Source of the DNA: Ramlibacter sp.
Lineage (GTDB): Bacteria; Pseudomonadota; Gammaproteobacteria; Burkholderiales; Burkholderiaceae_C
Assembly: GCF_013697775.1 (NCBI RefSeq)
Contig: NZ_JACCWG010000038.1
Location: 1 to 46,391, forward strand
Reading direction: 5' to 3'
Length of the DNA: 46,391 nt
Shown here: piece after piece, positions 8,705-15,899 of the stretch
Layout of the letters: every line of letters starts with the position of its first letter
Numbering within the stretch: position 1 is the first letter of the stretch
The notes under the pieces: generated by a model
Told to the model about the DNA's origin: nothing
Database searches by the model: none
What the model saw: the letters and a program-made list of their open reading frames with translations, nothing else
Translations under genes and position numbers: made by a program

Positions 8705-9301
8705 TCAGGCGAGGTGCAGGAACGCGAACACCTCGCCGATGTGCGCGTCGAAGTCCGACAGCGCGTGGTCGCCCGCTTCCAGCAGCTTGATGCGCGCGCC
8801 GGGGTAGCGCCCGGTCATCTCCCGCCAGTCGAGCACCTCGTCGCCCTTGGCAATGACCGCGAAATAATTCTCGGGATGGGCTGCCGCGCCGTGTTCCAGC
8901 ACGCGCAGCTCATCGACGAAGCTCGGCGCGAAGTAGAAACGCTGCTGCGGGTCGTGCCAGGCGGTCTGCTCGCCGATGTAGTTGGAAAGGTCGCGCGCCG
9001 GATCCACCGCCGGATTGAGCAGCACCGCGCGGCAGCCGGTGGCCTCGGCCACGTGCGTCGCGTAGAAGCCGCCCAGCGAGGAGCCGACCACCGCCATGCG
9101 GTCGCGCGGCCAGCCGGCGATGCCGTCCTCGACCAGCGCCATCGCCTCGCGCGGCGAGGGCGGCAGCTGCGGGCACCACCAGTGCACCGCCGGATGGCGT
9201 TCCTGCACGCGCGCCGCGACTTTTTGCGCCTTCATGGATTGCGGCGAAGAGCGGAAGCCGTGCAGGTAAAGAAGGTGGGTGGCGGGCGGCAATGGCTGCA
9301 T
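8705..9301 (-). CDS. yqiA: YqiA/UPF0227-type alpha/beta-hydrolase (esterase)
   Basis: A 198-residue single-domain hydrolase. LLYLHGFRSSPQSMKA is the family's N-terminal signature. GSSLGG holds the nucleophile Ser75, KGDEVLD carries the acid and GDHALSD the catalytic His. Alignment from memory with E. coli YqiA, an esterase preferring short acyl chains, is good over the whole length. It is divergent from rodA with a 51-bp gap and may be the first gene of the minus-strand run reaching ruvC. The physiological substrate is unknown. Confidence 0.88.
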   Translation of the reverse strand: MQPLPPATHLLYLHGFRSSPQSMKAQKVAARVQERHPAVHWWCPQLPPSPREAMALVEDGIAGWPRDRMAVVGSSLGGFYATHVAEATGCRAVLLNPAVDPARDLSNYIGEQTAWHDPQQRFYFAPSFVDELRVLEHGAAAHPENYFAVIAKGDEVLDWREMTGRYPGARIKLLEAGDHALSDFDAHIGEVFAFLHLA

Positions 9302-9340
9302 GCGGGCGATGATGACAGCCGCACGTGCGCGTGCGCAGGA

Positions 9341-9352
9341 GATAATTTGCAG
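9341..9352 (+). promoter_or_regulatory. -10-like GATAAT six nt before the rodA start
   Basis: GATAAT at 9341-9346 is followed by six bases and the rodA ATG. If it works as a -10 box, transcription would begin at or next to the A of the start codon and give a leaderless mRNA. An AGGAG at 9337-9341 could instead be a distant ribosome-binding site, so both readings remain possible. Confidence 0.4.
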
Positions 9353-10507
9353 ATGGCCGCCGTATTCGACAAACCCCCGTTAAGGAATCGCCTCCTGCCC
9401 GTGCTGCAGGGTTTCGACGGGCCGCTGGCCTTTGCCGTGTTCCTGCTGGCCTGCGCCGGCCTGCTGACCATGTATTCGTCCGGCTTCGACCACGGCACGC
9501 GCTTCGCGGACCACGGCCGCAACATGGTGCTGGCCGGCGTGATCCTGTTCGTGGTGGCGCAGATTCCGCCGCAGCGGCTGATGGTGTTCGCCGTGCCGCT
9601 CTACACGGTGGGCGTGGCGCTGCTGATCGCGGTGGCCGTCATGGGTGTCACCAAGAAGGGCGCCAAGCGCTGGGTGAACGTCGGCGTGGTCATCCAGCCC
9701 AGCGAGATCCTGAAGATCGCCATGCCGCTGATGCTGTCCTGGTGGTTCCAGAAGCGCGAGGGCCAGCTGCGGCCGCTGGACTTCGTGGTGGCCGCGCTGC
9801 TGCTGGCGGTGCCGGTGGGCCTGATCATGAAGCAGCCCGACCTGGGCACCGCGCTGCTGGTGCTGTCGGCCGGCATTTCGGTGATCTTCTTTGCCGGCCT
9901 GTCGTGGAAGCTGATCGTGCCGCCGCTGGTGCTGGGCCTGGGCGTGGTGGTGCTGGTGGTGATGTTCGAGCCGCGCATCTGCGCCGAGGGCGTGCGCTGG
10001 CCGATCCTGCACGACTACCAGCAGCAGCGCATCTGCACCCTGCTGGACCCGAGCAAGGACCCGCTGGGCAAGGGTTTCCACATCATCCAGGGGATGATCG
10101 CCATCGGCTCGGGCGGCATGTTCGGCAAGGGCTTCATGCAGGGCACGCAGACCCACCTGGAATTCATTCCCGAGCGCACCACCGACTTCATCTTCGCCGC
10201 GTTCTCCGAGGAGTTCGGCCTCGTCGGCAACGCCTGCCTGATCCTGGCGTTCCTGTTCCTGGTGTTGCGCGGCCTGGCGATCGCGCTGGACGCGTCCACG
10301 CTGTTCTCGCGCCTGCTGGCCGGTTCGGTCACCATGATCTTCTTCACCTATGCCTTCGTGAACATGGGCATGGTCAGCGGCATCCTGCCGGTGGTGGGCG
10401 TGCCGCTGCCCTTCATCAGCTATGGCGGCACGGCCATGGTCACGCTGGGGCTGGGGCTGGGCATCCTGATGTCCATCGCCAAGGCCAGGCGGCTGGTGCA
10501 GAGCTGA
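9353..10507 (+). CDS. rodA: Rod shape-determining protein RodA (SEDS peptidoglycan glycosyltransferase)
   Basis: A 384-residue polytopic membrane protein that polymerises peptidoglycan glycan strands in the elongasome together with PBP2. Ten or so hydrophobic segments are visible. SEDS motifs include KRWVNVG with QPSEILKIAMPL, KQPDLGTALLV, the large periplasmic loop with GKGFMQGTQTHLEFIPERTTDFIFA, and the C-terminal GILPVVGVPLPFISYGGTAM box, which favours RodA over FtsW. The start at 9353 was chosen because the frame upstream is antisense to yqiA. mreBCD and the PBP2 gene are not next to it, unlike the usual cluster. A dehydrogenase gene follows 2 nt later. Confidence 0.96.
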   Translation: MAAVFDKPPLRNRLLPVLQGFDGPLAFAVFLLACAGLLTMYSSGFDHGTRFADHGRNMVLAGVILFVVAQIPPQRLMVFAVPLYTVGVALLIAVAVMGVTKKGAKRWVNVGVVIQPSEILKIAMPLMLSWWFQKREGQLRPLDFVVAALLLAVPVGLIMKQPDLGTALLVLSAGISVIFFAGLSWKLIVPPLVLGLGVVVLVVMFEPRICAEGVRWPILHDYQQQRICTLLDPSKDPLGKGFHIIQGMIAIGSGGMFGKGFMQGTQTHLEFIPERTTDFIFAAFSEEFGLVGNACLILAFLFLVLRGLAIALDASTLFSRLLAGSVTMIFFTYAFVNMGMVSGILPVVGVPLPFISYGGTAMVTLGLGLGILMSIAKARRLVQS

Positions 10508-10509
10508 CG

Positions 10510-11388
10510 ATGGAAGCTCCACGCACCGTCGGCGCCGTGGGCGTGGGCAACATGGGCGGCGCCATGGCCGCCCGCCTGCTGAAGCACGGCTGGGCCGTGC
10601 AGGTGTGCGACATCGACACGGTGAAGGTCCAAGCCCTGCAGGCGCTTGGTGCCCGGCCCTGCGCGACGCCGGCCGAGGCGGCAACCGGCGCATCGGCGCT
10701 GGTGATCTGCGTGGTCGACGCCGCACAGGCCCGCGAGGTGCTGTTCGGCGCCAATGGCGCCGTGCATGGCCTGGCGGCCGGCGCTGGCGTGCTGCTGTGC
10801 CCCACCATCGCGCCGCAGGACGTGGAAGCGTTCGCGCGCGAGCTCGCCGAACGCGGCTTCGCGGCCATCGACACGCCGATGTCCGGCGGCCCGGCGCGGG
10901 CGCGCGACGGGTCGATGAGCCTGATGGTGGCCTGTGAGGACGCGGTGTTCGAGCAGCACCGCGCGCTGGTCGAAATGCTGAGCGGCAAGGTGTTCCGCAT
11001 CAGCCAGCGGCCGGGCGACGGTGCACGCACCAAGCTGGTCAACAACCTGCTGGCCGCCATCAACCTGGGCGGCGCGGCCGAGGTGCTGGCGATGGCCCAG
11101 CGCATGGGCCTGGACTTGCCCACCACGCTGGCGGTGATCCAGCAGTCCAGCGGGCAGAGCTGGATCGGCACCGACCGCATGAGCCGCGCCATCGAGGGCG
11201 ACTACGTGCCGCGCGCGCACGTGTCGCTGCTGCAAAAGGACTCGCGCCTGGCGGTGGAGGCGGCGCGTGCCGCCGGCTTCGAGGGGCCGCTGGGCCCGGC
11301 CGCGCGCGACCTGTTCCAGCGCGCTGGCGACGCCGGGCTGGCCCAGCTCGACGATGCGGCCTTGTTCAAGCTGCTCTCGCAGAGCTGA
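10510..11388 (+). CDS. NAD(P)-dependent beta-hydroxyacid dehydrogenase (HIBADH family)
   Basis: A 292-residue two-domain dehydrogenase related to 3-hydroxyisobutyrate dehydrogenase and 2-hydroxy-3-oxopropionate reductase. It has the dinucleotide-binding GVGNMG (residues 11-16), the substrate-binding segment DTPMSGGPARARDGS (121-135) and the catalytic Lys175 in GARTKLVNNLL. Asp34 at the end of the second strand (VCDID) suggests NAD preference, by family rule. The start lies 2 nt after the rodA stop, so it is co-transcribed with a cell-wall gene, but no functional link is evident. The exact substrate cannot be told from sequence. Confidence 0.88.
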   Translation: MEAPRTVGAVGVGNMGGAMAARLLKHGWAVQVCDIDTVKVQALQALGARPCATPAEAATGASALVICVVDAAQAREVLFGANGAVHGLAAGAGVLLCPTIAPQDVEAFARELAERGFAAIDTPMSGGPARARDGSMSLMVACEDAVFEQHRALVEMLSGKVFRISQRPGDGARTKLVNNLLAAINLGGAAEVLAMAQRMGLDLPTTLAVIQQSSGQSWIGTDRMSRAIEGDYVPRAHVSLLQKDSRLAVEAARAAGFEGPLGPAARDLFQRAGDAGLAQLDDAALFKLLSQS

Positions 11389-11397
11389 GTGCGGTCC

Positions 11398-11403
11398 TAC
11401 AAT
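11398..11403 (+). promoter_or_regulatory. -10 box TACAAT for tldD, six nt before its ATG
   Basis: TACAAT is followed by GGACCG and then the tldD ATG at 11410. The spacing places the expected transcription start on or beside the start codon, implying a leaderless tldD transcript. It begins 10 nt after the upstream stop codon. No clear -35 is visible. Confidence 0.5.
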
Positions 11404-11409
11404 GGACCG

Positions 11410-12870
11410 ATGATCTCCCGCGAACCCACGATTGAGCGCCTGGCCACGGCCCGCGCTCTGCTGCTCGAACCCTTCGGCCTGGACGAAACGCACCTCGCGC
11501 GCGCGCTGGCCGAGATCCGCACGCACCGCGTGGACGACGCCGACCTGTATTTCCAGTACACGCGCAGCGAAGGCTGGAGCCTGGAAGAGGGCATCGTCAA
11601 GACCGGCAGCTTCAGCATCGACCAGGGCGTGGGCGTGCGCGCCGTGGCCGGCGAGAAGACCGCCTTCGCCTATTCCGACGACATCTCCGAAGCCTCGCTG
11701 CTGGATGCGGCGCGCACCGTGCGCTCCATCGCGCAGGCGTCGCGCGGCGGCCGCGCCAAGGTGCCCCGCCAGCGCATCGCCGAGAGCCGCTCGCTCTATG
11801 GCGGCCTGGACCCCATCGCCACGCTGGACAGCACGGCCAAGGTCAAGCTGCTGGAAAAGGCCGAGCAGGCCGCCCGCGCCAAGGACCCGCGCGTGGTGCA
11901 GGTGATGGCCGGGCTGGCCAGTGAATACGACGTGGTGCTGGTGGCGCGCGCCGACGGCACCATCGCCGCCGATGTGCGGCCGCTGGTGCGGCTGTCGGTG
12001 ACCGTCATTGCCGAGCAGAACGGCCGGCGCGAAATGGGTTCGGGCGGCGGCGGCGGGCGCTTCGGCCTGGCGTATTTCGACGACGAGCACATCCAGTCCT
12101 ATGTGGACGACGCGGTGCATGCGGCGCTGACCAACCTGGAATCGCGCCCCGCGCCGGCCGGCGAAATGACCGTGGTGCTCGGTCCGGGCTGGCCCGGCAT
12201 CCTGCTGCACGAGGCGGTGGGCCACGGCCTGGAAGGCGACTTCAACCGCAAGGAATCCAGTGCGTTCTCCGGGCGCATCGGCCAACGCGTGGCGGCCAAG
12301 GGCGTGACGGTGCTGGACGACGGCACCATCACCGACCGCCGCGGTTCGCTGAACGTGGACGACGAAGGCAACCCCAGCCAGCGCAACGTGCTGATCGAAG
12401 ACGGCATCCTGCGCGGCTACATCCAGGACGCGCTCAACGCGCGCCTGATGGGCGTGGCGCCCACAGGCAACGGCCGGCGCGAGAGCTACGCGCACATCCC
12501 GATGCCGCGCATGACCAACACCTACATGCTGGGCGGCGACCGGGACCCGGCGGAAATCGTCGCCAGCATCAAGAAGGGCCTGTACGCCACCAACTTCGGC
12601 GGCGGCCAGGTGGACATCACCTCCGGCAAGTTCGTGTTCTCCGCCAGCGAGGCCTACTGGGTGGAGAACGGCAAGATCCAGTATCCGGTGAAGGGCGCCA
12701 CCATCGTGGGCAACGGCCCGGACGCGCTGACCCGCGTGACCATGATCGGCAACGACATGAAGCTCGACACCGGCGTGGGCACCTGCGGCAAGGAAGGCCA
12801 AAGCGTGCCGGTGGGCGTGGGCCAGCCCACCCTGCGCATCGACGGGCTGACCGTCGGCGGCACGGCCTGA
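11410..12870 (+). CDS. tldD: Metalloprotease TldD
   Basis: A 486-residue zinc protease subunit that works with TldE/PmbA to remove leader peptides and degrade unfolded peptides. The zinc motif HEAVGH is at residues 267-272, followed by GLEGDFNRKESSAFSGRIGQ and the Gly-rich N-domain segment GSGGGGGRFG. Length and motif order match E. coli TldD. A GTG at 11389 would add seven residues, but the ATG at 11410 is preferred because a TACAAT hexamer lies just upstream and the extra residues are not family-like. pmbA is not in the window. An unknown gene follows after 18 nt. Confidence 0.95.
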   Translation: MISREPTIERLATARALLLEPFGLDETHLARALAEIRTHRVDDADLYFQYTRSEGWSLEEGIVKTGSFSIDQGVGVRAVAGEKTAFAYSDDISEASLLDAARTVRSIAQASRGGRAKVPRQRIAESRSLYGGLDPIATLDSTAKVKLLEKAEQAARAKDPRVVQVMAGLASEYDVVLVARADGTIAADVRPLVRLSVTVIAEQNGRREMGSGGGGGRFGLAYFDDEHIQSYVDDAVHAALTNLESRPAPAGEMTVVLGPGWPGILLHEAVGHGLEGDFNRKESSAFSGRIGQRVAAKGVTVLDDGTITDRRGSLNVDDEGNPSQRNVLIEDGILRGYIQDALNARLMGVAPTGNGRRESYAHIPMPRMTNTYMLGGDRDPAEIVASIKKGLYATNFGGGQVDITSGKFVFSASEAYWVENGKIQYPVKGATIVGNGPDALTRVTMIGNDMKLDTGVGTCGKEGQSVPVGVGQPTLRIDGLTVGGTA

Positions 12871-12888
12871 GCGCAGCGAGGGGCGTGC

Positions 12889-13455
12889 ATGACCACCCGC
12901 CCCTCCCGCCTGCCCCTCGATCGGGGCAGCAACGCACCCAGCATCAACACTTTCGGCGGGCTCAGCCATTTCCTGCGAGGCGCGGTGGCTGACGAGGAAA
13001 GCCGCCAGCTGTCGGAAAGCCTGGCCCAGCTGGCCGTGCACATCGAAGCCATCGTGGCAGCGCTGCGGCTGAACCGCCAGCGCAGCATCGTCGCGCCGCA
13101 GCTGGTGGACCTGCTGACCGTGCGGCGTGGCCACCGCCAACTGGTGGTAAACCTGGGACTGCCGTGGCGTGGCCTGTACGAGTACGCCATGTACCTGCAG
13201 GCGCTGAACAACTTCCGCGTGCTGATCGGCCAGTGGCTGCTGGAGGGCGGGCCGGCCAGCCGGGAGCTGATGCTGGGCGCCGAGGATTTCGAGCTGATCG
13301 CCTGGCGAACCCTGGGCGACGGCACGCTGCTGATCGACATGTACGAGCAGTGGCTGTCGCGCGACCCTGCCGAGCCCCCCGCCTCGGCGCTGGGCGAGCT
13401 GCGCGAGCCGCAGGTGCAGCGCGCCGTGGCCTGGTGGAAGAAGTTGCGGCTGTGA
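12889..13455 (+). CDS. Conserved-looking hypothetical protein (188 aa)
   Basis: I do not recognise this gene. It encodes a soluble, mostly helical 188-residue protein without signal peptide or membrane segment. The N-terminal 25 residues are polar and probably disordered. The centre has hydrophobic/basic helices (QLVDLLTVRRGHRQLVVNLGLPWRGLYEY), and Trp residues near the C-terminus end in VAWWKKLRL. Codon use and GC match its neighbours. It starts 18 nt after tldD and is probably co-transcribed. The aroG attenuator begins only some 40 nt downstream of its stop, with no terminator between. Confidence 0.7.
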   Translation: MTTRPSRLPLDRGSNAPSINTFGGLSHFLRGAVADEESRQLSESLAQLAVHIEAIVAALRLNRQRSIVAPQLVDLLTVRRGHRQLVVNLGLPWRGLYEYAMYLQALNNFRVLIGQWLLEGGPASRELMLGAEDFELIAWRTLGDGTLLIDMYEQWLSRDPAEPPASALGELREPQVQRAVAWWKKLRL

Positions 13456-13495
13456 GACAGGGCGCCCGCACGCCGGCTGCGCTGACATGGCCCTG

Positions 13496-13504
13496 TGCTA
13501 CATT
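13496..13504 (+). promoter_or_regulatory. Extended -10 (TGCTACATT) of the aroG leader
   Basis: TG, one base, then TACATT forms an extended -10 element, which can work without a good -35. A CTGACA at 13482-13487 is too close (11 nt) to be a normal -35. The start point would fall around 13511, right at the leader peptide ATG (13512). Confidence 0.45.
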
Positions 13505-13511
13505 GGCCGTC

Positions 13512-13583
13512 ATGCGTTTCGTCCGCCCCTTCTTTTTTGGCTACTTCTGGTTCTCCAACGCCCCCGGCGGAAGAGAGATCTGA
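13512..13583 (+). CDS. Aromatic-rich leader peptide of the aroG attenuator
   Basis: This 23-codon ORF ends in TGA 99 nt before the aroG ATG. Eight of its 23 residues are aromatic: Phe at 3, 7, 8, 9, 12 and 14, Tyr at 11 and Trp at 13, so residues 7-14 read FFFGYFWF. That is the composition expected of a sensor for charged tRNA-Phe, tRNA-Tyr and tRNA-Trp, the three end products of the pathway that DAHP synthase opens. No Shine-Dalgarno precedes the ATG, but a -10-like TACATT lies 7 nt upstream, so the transcript may begin at the start codon. Codons 17-20 contain CCCCCGGCGG (13561-13570), an exact copy of the 3' arm region of the downstream terminator, which allows alternative pairing. Confidence 0.82.
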   Translation: MRFVRPFFFGYFWFSNAPGGREI

Positions 13584-13620
13584 GCGTACGCGCAACAAAC
13601 GCAAACAGACCCCTCGACAA

Positions 13621-13651
13621 ACCGCCGGTACCCCCGGCGGTTTTTTTTTTT
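13621..13651 (+). terminator. Rho-independent terminator acting as aroG attenuator
   Basis: The stem ACCGCCGG (13621-13628) pairs with CCGGCGGT (13634-13641) around a 5-nt loop and is followed by an 11-T run. It lies between the leader peptide stop and the aroG start, so it would end transcription before aroG. CCGGCGG at 13564-13570, inside the leader ORF, can pair with CCGCCGG at 13622-13628 and would then act as the antiterminator. Confidence 0.88.
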
Positions 13652-13682
13652 GGGGCCCCAATCCACCGAGAGGAACCAGCAC

Positions 13683-14807
13683 ATGAACACCACGTCCCCC
13701 GCCGCCAGCGATGCCTGGCATGCGCGCCCCGTCGACAAAACCAGCCAGACCGACGACGCACGCATCAAGGACATCACCGTGTTGCCTCCTCCCGAACATC
13801 TCATCCGCTTCTTCCCCATCCAGGGCACGGCCGTGGAAAGCCTCATCACCGACACGCGCCGCGCGGTCCACAACATCCTGCACGGCAAGGACGACCGGCT
13901 GCTGGCCGTGATCGGCCCCTGTTCGATCCACGACCCCGGCGCCGCTCTGGAATACGCGCGCCGCCTGAAGGAAGTCCGCGCCAAGTACCGCGACCGGCTG
14001 GAGATCGTGATGCGCGTTTACTTCGAAAAGCCGCGCACCACGGTCGGCTGGAAAGGGCTGATCAACGACCCCTACCTGGACGAGAGCTTCCGCATCGACG
14101 AGGGCCTGCGCATCGCGCGGCAGCTGCTGATCGAGATCAACCGGCTGGGGCTGCCGGCCGGCAGCGAGTTCCTGGACGTGATCTCGCCGCAGTACATCGG
14201 CGACCTGATCTCCTGGGGCGCCATCGGCGCGCGCACCACCGAAAGCCAGGTGCACCGCGAACTCGCCTCGGGCCTGTCGGCGCCGATCGGCTTCAAGAAC
14301 GGCACCGACGGCAACATCAAGATCGCCACCGACGCCATCCAGGCGGCCGCGCGCGGCCACCACTTCCTGTCGGTGCACAAGAACGGCCAGGTGGCCATCG
14401 TGCAGACCAACGGCAACCGCGACTGCCACGTCATCCTGCGCGGCGGCAAGGAACCCAACTACGACGCGGCCAGCGTCGAGGCCGCCTGCAAGGAGCTGGA
14501 GGCGGCGCAACTCGCGCCCGCGCTGATGGTGGACTGCAGCCACGCCAACAGCAGCAAGCAGCACGGCAGGCAAGTCGACGTGGCGCGCAGCATCGCCGAG
14601 CAGATCGCGCGCGGCTCGCGGCGCGTGTTCGGCGTGATGGTGGAAAGCCACCTGCAGCCCGGCGCGCAGAAGTTCACCCCCGGCAAGGACGACGCGACGC
14701 AACTTGAATACGGCAAGAGCATCACCGATGCCTGCCTGGGCTGGGAGGAATCGTTGGGCCTCCTGGAGGTACTGGCCGAAGCCGTCCAGGTGCGCCGCGC
14801 CCGCTGA
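13683..14807 (+). CDS. aroG: 3-deoxy-7-phosphoheptulonate (DAHP) synthase, class I
   Basis: A 374-residue enzyme condensing phosphoenolpyruvate with erythrose 4-phosphate, the first step of the shikimate pathway. Class I AroG/F/H motifs are present in order: VIGPCSIHDPGAALEYARRL, VMRVYFEKPRTTVGWKGLIND, GFKNGTDGNIKIATDAI, GNRDCHVILRGGKEPNYD and LMVDCSHANSSKQ. Metal ligands are expected at the Cys of GPCSIHD, the HVILRG segment and the VDCSHA Asp. The ATG was chosen 11 codons into the open frame because GAGAGGAACC lies just before it and the upstream part runs through the terminator T-run. Which aromatic amino acid inhibits the enzyme cannot be told; the leader suggests control by all three. 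Confidence 0.95.
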   Translation: MNTTSPAASDAWHARPVDKTSQTDDARIKDITVLPPPEHLIRFFPIQGTAVESLITDTRRAVHNILHGKDDRLLAVIGPCSIHDPGAALEYARRLKEVRAKYRDRLEIVMRVYFEKPRTTVGWKGLINDPYLDESFRIDEGLRIARQLLIEINRLGLPAGSEFLDVISPQYIGDLISWGAIGARTTESQVHRELASGLSAPIGFKNGTDGNIKIATDAIQAAARGHHFLSVHKNGQVAIVQTNGNRDCHVILRGGKEPNYDAASVEAACKELEAAQLAPALMVDCSHANSSKQHGRQVDVARSIAEQIARGSRRVFGVMVESHLQPGAQKFTPGKDDATQLEYGKSITDACLGWEESLGLLEVLAEAVQVRRAR

Positions 14808-14825
14808 CATTCGCGTCGGCTTTAA

Positions 14826-14854
14826 TTTACACAAAGTAACATAACTGTTATATT
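14826..14854 (+). promoter_or_regulatory. Strong sigma-70-type promoter with embedded palindrome, upstream of the gene at 14891
   Basis: TTTACA (14826-14831), a 17-bp spacer, then TATATT (14849-14854) make a near-consensus promoter in an AT-rich island unlike its surroundings. The spacer and -10 contain the palindrome ATAACTGTTAT (14841-14851), and the left half (TTTACACAAAGTAACATA) has a loose likeness to OmpR-type boxes. The predicted transcript would start near 14861, 30 nt before the ATG. Confidence 0.62.
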
Positions 14855-14890
14855 GCCGAGAACGTCCACCGCCCTTTGAGGCTTCCCGCA

Positions 14891-15898
14891 ATGACCCTCG
14901 AGCTTCCCGTTTTGCGCTTGGGATTGGCCGGCTTCTCGGCCGAGCAGCAGGATGCCGCGCGTGCGGTGGTGGGCAGCGTGGTGGCCTTCGGCGCGACCTG
15001 GGAGGTGAGCTCCTTCACCGACGCCGACGCCTGGTGGATCAGCGGCCAGCGCACCCAGCTGCTGCCCGACGGCACGCTGCGGGTCGGACCGGGCACGCCG
15101 TCCGGCCGCTCTCTGCAGCTCGACCTTGCGGACGTGGACCGGCCCGTGGCTTTCGCCCGGCCGCTGCCCGGCGCCGGCTTCTCGCCTGCCTACGCCTTCG
15201 ACCTTGCCGAGCGCGCCCAGCAGAATGCGGTGCTGGAACGTTTCGCCGGCTGGCTGCAGCCCGCGATTTCGCAGTTCGCGCTGGCCTCGGTGGTGATCGA
15301 CCAATATGCCGCGCTCGGCGGCGGCAGCTTCCAGGTGATCTTCAACGGCCGGCTGATCGCGGTGGTGAACATGCGTGGCGATGTCGGCGTGCTGCCGTCG
15401 GCCGCGCTGCTCGACTTCGAGGATGCGCTGTGGCGCCGGGTGAGCGAGCCGGCGGAGATTCCCTCAGGTTATGTGCGCCTCAGCCTGTCGCAGCTGATGT
15501 GGCAGTTCGCGATGCGCACCCGCCGCGACATGCTGCCGCCGCGCTACCGCACCGCCACCCTCTATTTCCGCCGGCCGCCGCGGCTGGCGCACCGGCTGCT
15601 GAAGGACTCGCACCTGCTGCTGATGCGCGAACTGGCCAGCGCCCCCGCCACCCTGCGCGAGCTGGCCAAGCGAACCGGCATGGACGAGACGGTTGCCGCG
15701 CATGGCCTGGCCGCGCTGTACCTGGTGGGCACCATCACCTCCAACGCCAAGCGCGCCGCGGCGCTGCGGGATGACGACTCGCTGCTCAGCCGCCCGAACC
15801 TGACCACCGGCGAGCAGGTGCCGGTGGGAATCGCCCCGCCGCGCCGCCGGCTTGCCGGGCCGGACATGACCGCGCCCGTTTCGCTGACGCCCTACTGA
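14891..15898 (+). CDS. Hypothetical protein with C-terminal winged-helix-like segment (335 aa)
   Basis: I do not recognise a named family. The protein is soluble with no signal peptide. Residues about 235-285 (HLLLMRELASAPATLRELAKRTGMDE, then AAHGLAALYLVGTITSN) look like a helix-turn-helix or winged-helix module of the kind ending some regulators. The N-terminal two thirds are a mixed alpha/beta region with an FQVIFNGRLIAVVNMRGDVGVL strand pair. The ATG at 14891 is preferred to an upstream GTG because it follows the promoter and RBS distance better. It is convergent with mpl, whose stop lies 1 nt beyond its own. It may sense or transmit a signal, but nothing firmer can be said. Confidence 0.72.
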   Translation: MTLELPVLRLGLAGFSAEQQDAARAVVGSVVAFGATWEVSSFTDADAWWISGQRTQLLPDGTLRVGPGTPSGRSLQLDLADVDRPVAFARPLPGAGFSPAYAFDLAERAQQNAVLERFAGWLQPAISQFALASVVIDQYAALGGGSFQVIFNGRLIAVVNMRGDVGVLPSAALLDFEDALWRRVSEPAEIPSGYVRLSLSQLMWQFAMRTRRDMLPPRYRTATLYFRRPPRLAHRLLKDSHLLLMRELASAPATLRELAKRTGMDETVAAHGLAALYLVGTITSNAKRAAALRDDDSLLSRPNLTTGEQVPVGIAPPRRRLAGPDMTAPVSLTPY

Positions 15899-15899
15899 A

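Noticed and set aside
9302-9314. Leaderless start for yqiA (CATCAT seven nt before its ATG)
   Set aside because: The hexamer matches the -10 consensus at too few positions to be counted with the eight better cases.
13495-13686. Alternative 63-codon ORF through the aroG leader and terminator
   Set aside because: It runs across the terminator stem and its T-run and ends inside aroG. The overlapping 23-codon aromatic-rich ORF explains the region better.
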